Origin: a virus
Reading direction: 5' to 3' (one strand)
Virus record (IMG/VR): IMGVR_UViG_3300031841_001392
Coordinates: 1 to 52,949 of that record
Length of the DNA stretch: 52,949 bases
How positions within the stretch are numbered: the stretch's first letter is position 1; the number at the start of each line of letters is the position of its first letter. Below the pieces are notes generated by a model. That model saw only the letters and a list, made by a program, of their open reading frames with translations. It had not been told where the DNA came from and did not search any database. The position numbers were made by a program, and so were the translations under genes. This document shows, in pieces, positions 7,832 to 15,261 of this stretch.

Positions 7832-7847
7832 TGTTCCACATGGAACA
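7832..7847. promoter_or_regulatory. parS-like palindrome TGTTCCACATGGAACA
   Basis: A 16-bp element with 7-bp perfect arms around CA. It differs by one central base from TGTTCCACGTGGAACA, a form of the bacterial centromere site parS bound by ParB. It lies in the 103-bp gap between the capsid gene and the next late gene. It could be a mimic of a host parS site or an unrelated operator. Confidence 0.45.
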
Positions 7848-7854
7848 ATCGGTC

Positions 7855-7892
7855 AGGAAAAGAACAAGGGCCACCAATTGGCAGCCCTGTTC
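7855..7892 (-). terminator. Rho-independent terminator after the major capsid gene
   Basis: Read leftward, GAACAGGGCTGCC pairs with GGTGGCCCTTGTTC around an AATT loop (about 13 pairs including G-T pairs and one bulge) and is followed by CTTTTCC. It sits 14 nt after the capsid stop, a common place for a terminator that lifts capsid mRNA above downstream genes. Confidence 0.65.
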
Positions 7893-7905
7893 GATTGCCT
7901 AGCTA

Positions 7906-8814
7906 TTAGCTAGATCCGGGCGATCCGTAAATTCCCAACGGATCTGATACGCCGAATGAGTATCGTTCACGCGCTTTATAGCGCACGTTACCCGTATCGA
8001 AGTCACCATCCATAGACGTTTCTAGCGCAGTACGCTCAAACATCTTCATACCGTTAGGTATGTCAGTGATGATGAAGAACGCATTGCTGTCAGTCAAATA
8101 GTGATTAACAGCGTAACCGCCGGGGATTGCACCCATATTGCGGATAGCGTTCAGGTCGTTATCAGCCGTGCCGACACGCTGAGTGGTCTCCAGAAGACGA
8201 TCTGCCGTAAACATCAGTGCAGGCGGTACAACCAAGCTACGAGGACGGGCTGCGATTAACAGTCCACGCTCATCTGTGAAGGCTGCAATCTCAATGATTG
8301 CTTGCTCCAGTGAGGTCTCGTTAAGGTCAGCACCAGTAGATGGACGGTTGGAATTGGTTCCACCGTTTACTAATGGGTGCGAAGCGTTGAACAACGTAAC
8401 ACCGTCTCCAGATTGGAAGCTGGTGAAGCCATTGTTAAGCGGATTCGCTGCTTTAACCTGCTTGGTGTAGGCCATAGCCCGTGCCAAAGCTTTCGTGTAG
8501 CGAGCCGAAAGAGAATCGTAGAGATTATCTTCCATCGCTTCCTCGGTGATGGCGAAGCCCATCGCTATCGTCTCGTGATTATAGCGAGCCGTGTAGCTTT
8601 CTTGAGCCGAATCATAAGAGATTGCAGCGCCTTCAGCCTTAACGGGAGCAGCACCAAAGCCGCTCAGTTTCACTTCTTCCTCAAAAGAACGATCAGAACT
8701 CTCAGTCTCATAAATGAGAGTGTGTTCATCTTCGTATTTTTCGTACTCCAAACCAAACAGAGCATTAAGCCCCGGCAGGAGTTCTTTAAGCATTTGCGCT
8801 CTTGAAATTGCCAT
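7906..8814 (-). CDS. Major capsid protein, Mu gpT-like
   Basis: A 302-residue protein with features of the Mu gpT/HK97-fold capsid family: an early helix (MLKELLPGLNALFGLEYEKY), an E-loop-like segment (EEEVKLSGFGAAPVKAEG), then TARYNHETIAMGFAITEEAMEDNLYDSLSARYTKALARAMAY and the late block RPRSLVVPPALMFTADRLLETT. It forms the icosahedral shell. A strong AAGGAGAATTAGGCA ribosome site precedes the ATG and a terminator follows the stop, both consistent with high expression. Scaffold, decoration-like protein and GroES-like protein are encoded just upstream. No separate protease gene was recognised. The first eight residues recur in the peptide at 6219-6317. Confidence 0.9.
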   Translation of the reverse strand: MAISRAQMLKELLPGLNALFGLEYEKYEDEHTLIYETESSDRSFEEEVKLSGFGAAPVKAEGAAISYDSAQESYTARYNHETIAMGFAITEEAMEDNLYDSLSARYTKALARAMAYTKQVKAANPLNNGFTSFQSGDGVTLFNASHPLVNGGTNSNRPSTGADLNETSLEQAIIEIAAFTDERGLLIAARPRSLVVPPALMFTADRLLETTQRVGTADNDLNAIRNMGAIPGGYAVNHYLTDSNAFFIITDIPNGMKMFERTALETSMDGDFDTGNVRYKARERYSFGVSDPLGIYGSPGSS

Positions 8815-8827
8815 TGCCTAATTCTCC

Positions 8828-9415
8828 TTAAACGCCGAGCTTGGTTTCGTAAGCGTGGCTCAAAGGCAGATAGGTAACGATGCAGTCTGTGAATGCATCA
8901 CCTACGGTGCTTGATGGGCCATCTACGAAATCAACGACACGCAGTGGTAGTGTATTAGTCGTAGCGATAGAACCGCCGTCTAGGGCGTTCTTGCTTCGAC
9001 CGATTGAGGTTGATCCAGCAGTGTTAACCGCCGAGACGTTGTTTCCAAGGCCGGTTTGGGCAATAGCCTCATCAGCCTGCATACGGAACAACAACTTAGG
9101 ATCATCGACAACGTAAGCAACGATATCGTCAGCAGCCGTAGATGCTGGGAATTGTTGATTAAACGTCTTTTGGTTTGTTGATGGGTCTGTGTAAGCGCAG
9201 CCTACAAAGATCCCAACAGTGCCAGCAACAACAGACGTTGTTACAGCGGCTTTTTCAACGGTGCCAGCAGCAACCAATTTTACGAAATCGCCATAAAAAA
9301 TAGCAGTTCCGTAAGCGTTGGCGATCTTAATGTGACGAACCTTGCCCGTAAACGAGCCGCTCGCACTTAAGGTATCAACTGGTTCAGCACCCATAGGGGT
9401 TGCAACGGTAGCCAT
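8828..9415 (-). CDS. Putative capsid decoration protein (195 aa)
   Basis: Immediately upstream of the capsid gene (13-nt gap, AAGGAG site). It starts MATVATPMGAEPVDTLSASG and is beta-rich, with several Ala/Gly/Thr strands (GTAIFYGDFVKLVAAGTVEK, VVAGTVGIFVGCAYTDPSTN). Position and composition match the decoration or head-stabilising proteins found beside gpT-like capsid genes. Related proteins in marine phages are generally annotated only as structural. Moderately sure it is a virion protein; decoration is inferred. Confidence 0.68.
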   Translation of the reverse strand: MATVATPMGAEPVDTLSASGSFTGKVRHIKIANAYGTAIFYGDFVKLVAAGTVEKAAVTTSVVAGTVGIFVGCAYTDPSTNQKTFNQQFPASTAADDIVAYVVDDPKLLFRMQADEAIAQTGLGNNVSAVNTAGSTSIGRSKNALDGGSIATTNTLPLRVVDFVDGPSSTVGDAFTDCIVTYLPLSHAYETKLGV

Positions 9416-9456
9416 AATGGCCTCCTCAAGTTAATCAACCAACCCCTTGCCAGAGG

Positions 9457-9912
9457 TTAGTCCTTACCAAATGAAGACACCCGTGTGCTTCGCTCAGGAT
9501 TAAGCAGCGGCATACGAGGGTCATTTTCGCGCAAGAAATTATTGTCCACGGACTGCATTTGATTATCAGCAACCTGCTCAAAGTGCTTGGTGCGAGCATC
9601 CATTCTGGCTTTATCAGCCTTACACAGAAGCAAACCACCAACCTCAATATTGCCCTCAAACTGAGATCCAACATCAGAAGCCAACATAAGCTCAGGATGA
9701 TCTTCGGCCTTTACAGGCTGCCAGCCTTCTCTGAACATTCTGGACACATGAACATTGTCTGATTCACCAAGAGTCTTGGTTCTTATCCAGCGAAACACCC
9801 ACCCATCTTGTGGCTTAGGGTCTGGAAGGATAGAAGCCGGAATCCATGAATCACTAGGTCTTGCAGACGCATCTCGCGTCTCGTTTTCTCTAGGTGTGCG
9901 CTCTTCAGTCAC
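9457..9912 (-). CDS. Conserved phage protein between scaffold and capsid genes (151 aa)
   Basis: Polar N-terminus, then WVFRWIRTKTLGESDNVHVSRMFREGWQPVKAEDHPEL, a segment with GNIEVGGLLLCKADKARMDAR, and a C-terminal QMQSVDNNFLRENDPRMPL. I recall this pattern next to scaffold genes in many marine phages but know of no assigned function. The start overlaps the scaffold stop by 4 nt (ATGA), so the two are co-translated. Likely an assembly factor or minor head protein; inference from context. Confidence 0.68.
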   Translation of the reverse strand: MTEERTPRENETRDASARPSDSWIPASILPDPKPQDGWVFRWIRTKTLGESDNVHVSRMFREGWQPVKAEDHPELMLASDVGSQFEGNIEVGGLLLCKADKARMDARTKHFEQVADNQMQSVDNNFLRENDPRMPLLNPERSTRVSSFGKD

Positions 9913-10964
9913 TGTTTGCCCTCCTTAATGAGTTGCATCGCGTACTGTTCATTGGTAAGCCCGATTCGCTTGGCGAGAGCAATCTGGCTGGACGTTAGCC
10001 GTACTTTGCGCGGTTTGGCACCATTGCTCCTTGAGGAGGGTGCCACCACCGACGAGGGCTGATTAGCAGTCACGGGCGCGTTACGTCCATATGTATCGCT
10101 AGAGTCCTGCCAATCATAATCTGGGAATGCACTACGCATTCTTGAATCTATTCGTTGAAAATATTCAGGAGAGTTTGGTGCGACACCCTCCTGAACAGCT
10201 TTAGCATGAGCGCCGTAAGCAAGGCTTGTCATTTCTTCAAACCCCGGCTTCATAAACCACTCATTGCGAGAAGCCCAGTCTTGGGCCTCTGGCTCAACAG
10301 AGGGTTGTTGCGCCTGCTGCTGCGCTACAGCTTGTTCTCTTGCAAGCTGCTGCTGATAAACCTGTTGTTGATAAGCGTCATCCGCTACCGTGACAGGCTT
10401 GTTTGCGAGGCTTTGCTCATACTTACTGGCCTCTTGAAGCTCAGACTGCGCTCTCATTAAGCTTTCCTGAGCGGCAACTACGTTATCCGTATCACCCTCT
10501 TCGTAAGCTTTCTTGTACTCCTGCCTAGCAGATTCCAATGATAACTGAGCTTTGTCTTTAATCTGGCTGATCAAGGCCGCTTCACCGCGATTGATCAAAG
10601 ATTCATACTCTTTGTTCTTTGCGGTAACCGCTTGAGCGTAACTCACAGCCTCTTCACGAAGGCGCTCTGCCGCTTCTCGCTGTCGGCGCTCCTCGTTTTG
10701 TTCGTACCTAAGCTTGTTTATTCGCTTCTGTACACGCTCACTGTACCCAGAGAGTTCATCGTCATCGATATCGCTATCTGACGAACTAGCCTTTGGTGCG
10801 CGACGATCCTCTTCTGGGCGATCATCAACAATCTCTAACTCTAAGTCAGGATCAGTGATCGCCTCTTCGTTATCTGATGAGCGACCAATAGTTGTCTTTA
10901 CGCCGAAAAACTTATCCTCGGCTGAAGACTCTTGGAATCCCATCTCTTCTTGCATTTCGCTCAT
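9909..10964 (-). CDS. Putative scaffolding protein (351 aa)
   Basis: Acidic N-terminal third (residues about 1-75, many Asp/Glu), then a long predicted coiled coil rich in Glu/Gln/Arg/Ala (about 80-215), then a basic C-terminal region (SRSNGAKPRKVRLTSSQIALAKRIG) that could bind the inner shell. This order is typical of phage scaffolds that direct capsid assembly and are then lost. It lies two genes before the capsid gene, after the GroES-like gene, and overlaps both neighbours by 4 nt. No protease domain is visible. Confidence 0.75.
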   Translation of the reverse strand: MSEMQEEMGFQESSAEDKFFGVKTTIGRSSDNEEAITDPDLELEIVDDRPEEDRRAPKASSSDSDIDDDELSGYSERVQKRINKLRYEQNEERRQREAAERLREEAVSYAQAVTAKNKEYESLINRGEAALISQIKDKAQLSLESARQEYKKAYEEGDTDNVVAAQESLMRAQSELQEASKYEQSLANKPVTVADDAYQQQVYQQQLAREQAVAQQQAQQPSVEPEAQDWASRNEWFMKPGFEEMTSLAYGAHAKAVQEGVAPNSPEYFQRIDSRMRSAFPDYDWQDSSDTYGRNAPVTANQPSSVVAPSSRSNGAKPRKVRLTSSQIALAKRIGLTNEQYAMQLIKEGKQ

Positions 10965-11356
10965 ACCTTAACAATCCCCCTTGGATCTTCTACAACGGCT
11001 TCAACGCTATCGTCATTAATCAAACGGAACTCTTTGTCGTGAACCTTGAATCGTGTGCCAGAATAAGACCGCATTAAAATGAAGTCGCCTTCTTTGCAAG
11101 ACGGGCCGGATGGAAACCGCTGTGAGTCGCTGTATGCGTCTGGGCCTAATGCTAAGACCAGACCGACAATAGAGCCTACCTCTTCGTTGTGCAGGGTTTC
11201 AGTGGCTTTCAGTATGCCACCAGCCGTCTTTTCTTCAGGTTCAGGTAAAGCAATAAGTATTTTGTAACCTCTGGGTTGAGGCAACTGTTTTGCTTTGCGT
11301 GACTGCTCATCCCCTTCGGGGGCTGCGTCATCGTTAATTGCTAATGATTCGCTCAT
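10961..11356 (-). CDS. groES: GroES-like co-chaperonin (Cpn10)
   Basis: From an ATG at 11356 the protein has about 131 residues. The Cpn10 core begins at RGYKILIALPEPEEKTAGGIL, continues with a mobile-loop-like stretch (LKATETLHNEEVGSIVGLVLALGP) and ends with the beta-barrel strands KEGDFILMRSYSGTRFKVHDKEFRLINDDSVEAVV. Phage GroES homologues (T4 gp31, CocO) cap host GroEL so that it can fold the phage capsid protein. No GroEL gene is seen here, so host GroEL would be the partner. A start at 11401 is also possible but lacks as good a ribosome site as TAGGACTACTA before 11356. Co-located with scaffold, capsid and portal genes. Confidence 0.85.
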   Translation of the reverse strand: MSESLAINDDAAPEGDEQSRKAKQLPQPRGYKILIALPEPEEKTAGGILKATETLHNEEVGSIVGLVLALGPDAYSDSQRFPSGPSCKEGDFILMRSYSGTRFKVHDKEFRLINDDSVEAVVEDPRGIVKV

Positions 11357-11404
11357 TAGTAGTCCTATGCACTGGAAAAAAGCGTCCAGAGTCGCTTGCA
11401 CCGC

Positions 11405-11614
11405 TTATGCGGAGAAATCTTCCTCTACCTTGGCCTGCATATCCAAAAGCTCTCGCTCTGCGATAGCCAAGCCTTCAATAATTCCAACACATTTTGAGTA
11501 TTCACTATAATCTTTACACGCGCCACCACTTATATGATCGGCGTACTCATTCATCTGATTACGCAGTGTTTGCCTGTAATACTCAAAACTGTTTACAGAG
11601 GATACACTACTCAC
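11405..11614 (-). CDS. Hypothetical protein after portal gene (69 aa)
   Basis: Starts MSSVSSVNSFEYYRQTLRNQ; mostly helical, with a central GGACKDYSEYSKCVGIIEGLAIAERELLDMQ that I recall from proteins encoded just downstream of portal genes in marine phages. The start overlaps the portal stop by 8 nt. Two Cys near residues 33 and 42 do not form a clear metal motif. Function unknown; its fixed position suggests a portal-associated or head-completion role. Confidence 0.68.
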   Translation of the reverse strand: MSSVSSVNSFEYYRQTLRNQMNEYADHISGGACKDYSEYSKCVGIIEGLAIAERELLDMQAKVEEDFSA

Positions 11615-14081
11615 CCTCTAAGTCCTTAGCTATTTCTCTGCCAATCTTAAATCCTTCCAACTGCTCCTTGGATACAATCTTGCGCTCTTCAAGCTCTTCT
11701 TTGGAGTTGTTTTCGGCAATGCTTGCTGCCAGTTTGGCTTGAGCCAAACGAGCATCCTGCTCCAGCCTATCCCTTTGTAGCTGAGAGTTGCTGGCAGCTT
11801 TTTGCATATCAAGCTGTATCTTAGCCATCTCGGTTTGAGCTTTGGTCTGAGCCTGCATCTCTTTGATTTGTAACTCTTTTTGCTGCATCTGAACAATAGG
11901 ATCTTGAGCTTGTTGTTGAGCCTGCTTAGCTTGAGCCTCTTGCTGATTCTTGCCGGTAAGCTGTTCGGCAGCAGGAGCAACAAGCCTAGAGATTCTAAAC
12001 TCAATATCTTCTGGCAACGCTGTATCAGGCGGCGGTAGCTCGACACCAAGCTGCTTTTCGATCTCCATTCGGTACTGAAACGCCAAGTGTTCTTGAATAT
12101 GTGCCGCCAACGCTGCACCAGCCTTCTGTGCGTTTGGACTCTTTGACATGATCTCCATGATCTTGGGGTCTTCGATCATCGCCTTGTGAGCAGTGATGTG
12201 CGCCTCATGGTCTTGGTAGATAAACGCCTTAACAGGTTCGCTGTTAATGATGTTCATGTTTTCAGACACCGGATCTGTAGGCTGCATATCGCCCTCTAGA
12301 GGCACGATCTTATCTGCATCCCTTATGTTCAGTATTTCCAGCATCTGACGGTGCAGCAATGGCAGGTCATACATGTCGGGCGACTGCTGCGCTAGTTGCA
12401 GGGCCGCTTGATACTGCATGATCCTTTGCGCCATCGTTCCAGCATTAGGATCACTGACGGGGATAATATCGACACGGTCATCAAAGTCTTCACGGGTAAG
12501 CGCGGGGCCGTCTTCATCGTATGGATACTCTTGAGGCCCAAAGTCCTTTACGACATTGGACAGCAAGCGCAGTTCTATACGCATAGAGGCGTGTAGACGC
12601 GCTTGAACCGCGCTCATCACCTTCATAGAGCGTTCTAGGATGGCTAATGTGGTGCCAACTGGCGCTTCTGCATTCATATCGGCTGCTTTTACGTCGGCAG
12701 CGGAGGCAAAACGCCGTCCCTCCTCTACAATATCGCCCATAAGCTGGTACAAGACTGTGCTTGGCTCTTTGTAGGGCAAAAATCTGATGTTATCTTGGAT
12801 TGTGCCGCCCGGAACGTCCACATCGCGGAATTCTCCCGGCATAATCGGCGTATCATCGCCTTTAATTCTCAATCCTCTCGACTTTAGGCCGCCCGGAAGG
12901 TTGGCTAACGTGCCAGCGTCCACTAATTGACGCAAAAGCGAGGTTGCTGACTTGGCTAGGCCGCCAATCATGTGGATTAAGCCGAATCCGTAGAATCCCA
13001 GCCCCGGCATGTACTGATAATGCACAAAATGTTGCCGTTTAAGCTTGCGTTGATCCTCTTCGTACCAGTTTCTGCGGATGGATAGCACTGTTCTAGAGCT
13101 AAGATCGATGCTGACAACGTATGGAAGGGCTATTCCAGTAGGTTCGCCGTTATCTGTGTCTTCAAAACCTTCCAAATCAAGGTCAACCATCATCTCTAGG
13201 ATGGTATGCCTGCTGTCACCGTCGTAACTAGGCTCATCGCCGGTCAGTTCGTTGTATTTATCCTTGATTCTGTCGTAGCTGTCTGCGGCTGGTGACGCAT
13301 CTCCTAGCTCAACGTCAGCATAAAAGCCTGAAATCTGTAATTTTCGCACCTCATTACTGGTGCGCTTCATGATATGAGTGGCTCGTTCACACGTTTCGAG
13401 GTCTGAAGCCCCGTAACTCACGACAAAATCTTCAGCAGGGACAAACATGCTGCAAGGTCGTCCCATTGATGGGTCGTAATACACCTTTCTAAAGGCGCTA
13501 CCCGCCAATGGAAGAGAAAAAAGCATCCGTTCCGTCTCTGCGCGGTACTCGGTCATCTTCTCAGTGAGCAAGTAGTTCAGATAATCTTGAACTCTGTGCG
13601 CTTGCTTCTCTCTTTCGTCATCTACTTTGCCAACAATCGATGTTTTTACCGGCCCACTGGCTGGAAATATCTCTTGTATGGCTTGTGACTGGAAGCGAAT
13701 TACCGATTCTGTAAGCAATGGGTGGAATACGCCACAAGCACCGTCCCAAGGGGTGGTGCGCTCTTCATGCTTTAAGCCTAAAAGATCAAGGCCTTCGATA
13801 TAAGACCGCTCCCAGTCGGCTCGACTTTCCTTATCTGCACGAAAAGAGCCGATAAGGTCGTTTGCCATTGAGTAGAGATCAGCCTCATCAATCAGTTCGG
13901 CTAGATTGGAGTCATGCGGAACGCCTGCGTTCTGCAAATCGTCCTCATCGAACTCAAAAATTGTTTCACCACCCGCTGCAATAGAGACGGATTCTGGATC
14001 TACAATCTCTATCTCTAACGCTTCTTCCTCCATCCCTGCCATAACAGGGGTGGGGGTTGCCAACGGGCGGTCAATAGCCAT
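11607..14081 (-). CDS. Portal protein (824 aa)
   Basis: A large podoviral-type portal. An acidic leader (1-60) precedes a conserved wing/stem region: ADWERSYIEGLDLLGLKHEERTTPWDGACGVFHPLL, then RFQSQAIQEIFPASGPVKT and later LPYKEPSTVLYQLMGDIVEEGRRFASAADVKA, which fits the stem helix region. The last 150 residues form a Gln/Lys/Glu coiled coil (MQQKELQIKEMQAQTKAQTEMAKIQ), as expected for a barrel facing the capsid interior. It forms the ring through which DNA enters and leaves. Encoded after large terminase and before the GroES-like protein and scaffold, the standard order. At 824 residues it is longer than typical siphoviral portals. Confidence 0.85.
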   Translation of the reverse strand: MAIDRPLATPTPVMAGMEEEALEIEIVDPESVSIAAGGETIFEFDEDDLQNAGVPHDSNLAELIDEADLYSMANDLIGSFRADKESRADWERSYIEGLDLLGLKHEERTTPWDGACGVFHPLLTESVIRFQSQAIQEIFPASGPVKTSIVGKVDDEREKQAHRVQDYLNYLLTEKMTEYRAETERMLFSLPLAGSAFRKVYYDPSMGRPCSMFVPAEDFVVSYGASDLETCERATHIMKRTSNEVRKLQISGFYADVELGDASPAADSYDRIKDKYNELTGDEPSYDGDSRHTILEMMVDLDLEGFEDTDNGEPTGIALPYVVSIDLSSRTVLSIRRNWYEEDQRKLKRQHFVHYQYMPGLGFYGFGLIHMIGGLAKSATSLLRQLVDAGTLANLPGGLKSRGLRIKGDDTPIMPGEFRDVDVPGGTIQDNIRFLPYKEPSTVLYQLMGDIVEEGRRFASAADVKAADMNAEAPVGTTLAILERSMKVMSAVQARLHASMRIELRLLSNVVKDFGPQEYPYDEDGPALTREDFDDRVDIIPVSDPNAGTMAQRIMQYQAALQLAQQSPDMYDLPLLHRQMLEILNIRDADKIVPLEGDMQPTDPVSENMNIINSEPVKAFIYQDHEAHITAHKAMIEDPKIMEIMSKSPNAQKAGAALAAHIQEHLAFQYRMEIEKQLGVELPPPDTALPEDIEFRISRLVAPAAEQLTGKNQQEAQAKQAQQQAQDPIVQMQQKELQIKEMQAQTKAQTEMAKIQLDMQKAASNSQLQRDRLEQDARLAQAKLAASIAENNSKEELEERKIVSKEQLEGFKIGREIAKDLEGE

Positions 14082-14393
14082 CTATCCATTCTTCCCAAAC
14101 TTTTGAGAACGAGCAGCACCAGAGCCTCTGGCAACACCGCCGCCTTCCATCTTCTTGATTTTGGTGACACCGCCTGCTGCGTACATCTTTGAACTCATAC
14201 GCATCTTATTTGGCATGTTGTTTGGCATCTTTCCGCCAGCTTGGGCAAGAAACGCAGGAACCATTTCGCCGTCTTTTTCTGCCATCGGCATTTTGCCGCC
14301 ACCAGCATAGCCCTTAGACTTCATTTTGCCGCCACCGGCATAGCCTTTGGACTTCATCTTACCGCCAGCCATCATTCCTTTAGACTTCTTCAT
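14082..14393 (-). CDS. Gly/Lys-rich repeat protein (103 aa)
   Basis: From the ATG at 14393 (ribosome site GCGGAGGATTCCG) it starts MKKSKGMMAGGKMKSKGYAG, with two exact MKSKGYAGGGK units, and ends GGGVARGSGAARSQKFGKNG. The C-terminal pattern (RGxGAAxxxKFxxNG) is one I recall from many marine phage small proteins, similar in style to the tail of the 96-residue protein at 5929-6219. The start lies inside the end of the 229-residue gene (14-nt overlap). Low complexity suggests a flexible linker or a virion glue; no function is known. Confidence 0.65.
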   Translation of the reverse strand: MKKSKGMMAGGKMKSKGYAGGGKMKSKGYAGGGKMPMAEKDGEMVPAFLAQAGGKMPNNMPNKMRMSSKMYAAGGVTKIKKMEGGGVARGSGAARSQKFGKNG

Positions 14394-15069
14394 CGGAATC
14401 CTCCGCATATAAATTATCAAAAACCCTGTTCACATCCAGCGTGTAATCCAAATCCGACTTGCTGTAATGAATATGTTGAGACGGGCGAAAATCTGGTGCG
14501 CCCTCTCCTGTTTCAAACCAAGCTGGGTGAGTCACCCTAACTCGATTATTCGGTAACGCTACTATGTTCCCTGTATACGGGCCTGCCTCTAGTAGCTCCA
14601 TCACATGACTCTGCTTGTGTTGTGCGGGGTCATCTGCAATTTCGTTGTCTGTGTAGTCTACAGTAAACATGTACTTAGCAGGGTAGAACTCTCCGTCCAC
14701 CTTTGCCAGCCACGGACAGGGTGATGCCCTCTCCAACACATATACCGAATGATCCCGTGATGAGCAATCCCAAGGTTGCGCTGCATATACAGGCATCGGC
14801 TCAGGCCATTCCTCAAAAGGTGTGTCGCCTACCAGTGCGGTGATTGGCATTCTTGCCCACATCGCCCCGCCATGAACATTGGGTTCGTCGGTGTCGTATG
14901 TCTCTGCACCAGTAAATATCAACTGAAAACTCAGGCATCGCTTTGGCATTGTCGTGACAGCAATTGCCATCGCGTGAACAAATTCACCGTGATACTTAGT
15001 GTGATTGTGCGTGTATTCTTTTCTCACCCAGCACTTAAAGTACGGGATGTTGCTTTGAAGATATGGCAT
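14380..15069 (-). CDS. Conserved hypothetical protein between terminase and portal (229 aa)
   Basis: A mixed alpha/beta protein with many aromatic residues (IPYFKCWVRKEYTHNHTKYH, GAMWARMPITALVGDTPFEEWPEPMPVYAAQPWDC, YPAKYMFTVDYTDNE). I recall the same protein type in this position in uncultured marine phages, without a known role. It starts directly after the 63-residue gene stop and overlaps the next gene by 14 nt. No catalytic motif was seen. Being tied to terminase and portal, it may assist packaging or portal assembly; this is inference. Confidence 0.68.
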   Translation of the reverse strand: MPYLQSNIPYFKCWVRKEYTHNHTKYHGEFVHAMAIAVTTMPKRCLSFQLIFTGAETYDTDEPNVHGGAMWARMPITALVGDTPFEEWPEPMPVYAAQPWDCSSRDHSVYVLERASPCPWLAKVDGEFYPAKYMFTVDYTDNEIADDPAQHKQSHVMELLEAGPYTGNIVALPNNRVRVTHPAWFETGEGAPDFRPSQHIHYSKSDLDYTLDVNRVFDNLYAEDSDEEV

Positions 15070-15261
15070 CTATCTAGGCTTTGCCGTCCCATCCATTCTG
15101 ACCCTGCCGCCCTTCTTCATGTCTTTAACTTCTTGATTTTTTGGAGGATCTAGCGGAGCAATATTTTTCTTCTTTGTTACTGGAGACTCTAGCGGAGCGA
15201 TATTTTTTTTCTTTGTTATTGAAGGCTCCAGAGGAGCAATCTTTTTCTTCTTACTGGTCAT
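15070..15261 (-). CDS. Lys-rich tandem-repeat protein (63 aa)
   Basis: Three 14- to 15-residue repeats of the form KKKNIAPLEpxxT (MTSKKKKIAPLEPSITKKKN and two further copies) followed by KKGGRVRMDGTAKPR. The repeats are also visible in the DNA (ATATTTTTCTTCTTTGTTA-type blocks on the plus strand). The ATG overlaps the terminase stop by one base. Basic and low complexity; function unknown, possibly DNA- or virion-binding. Confidence 0.6.
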   Translation of the reverse strand: MTSKKKKIAPLEPSITKKKNIAPLESPVTKKKNIAPLDPPKNQEVKDMKKGGRVRMDGTAKPR

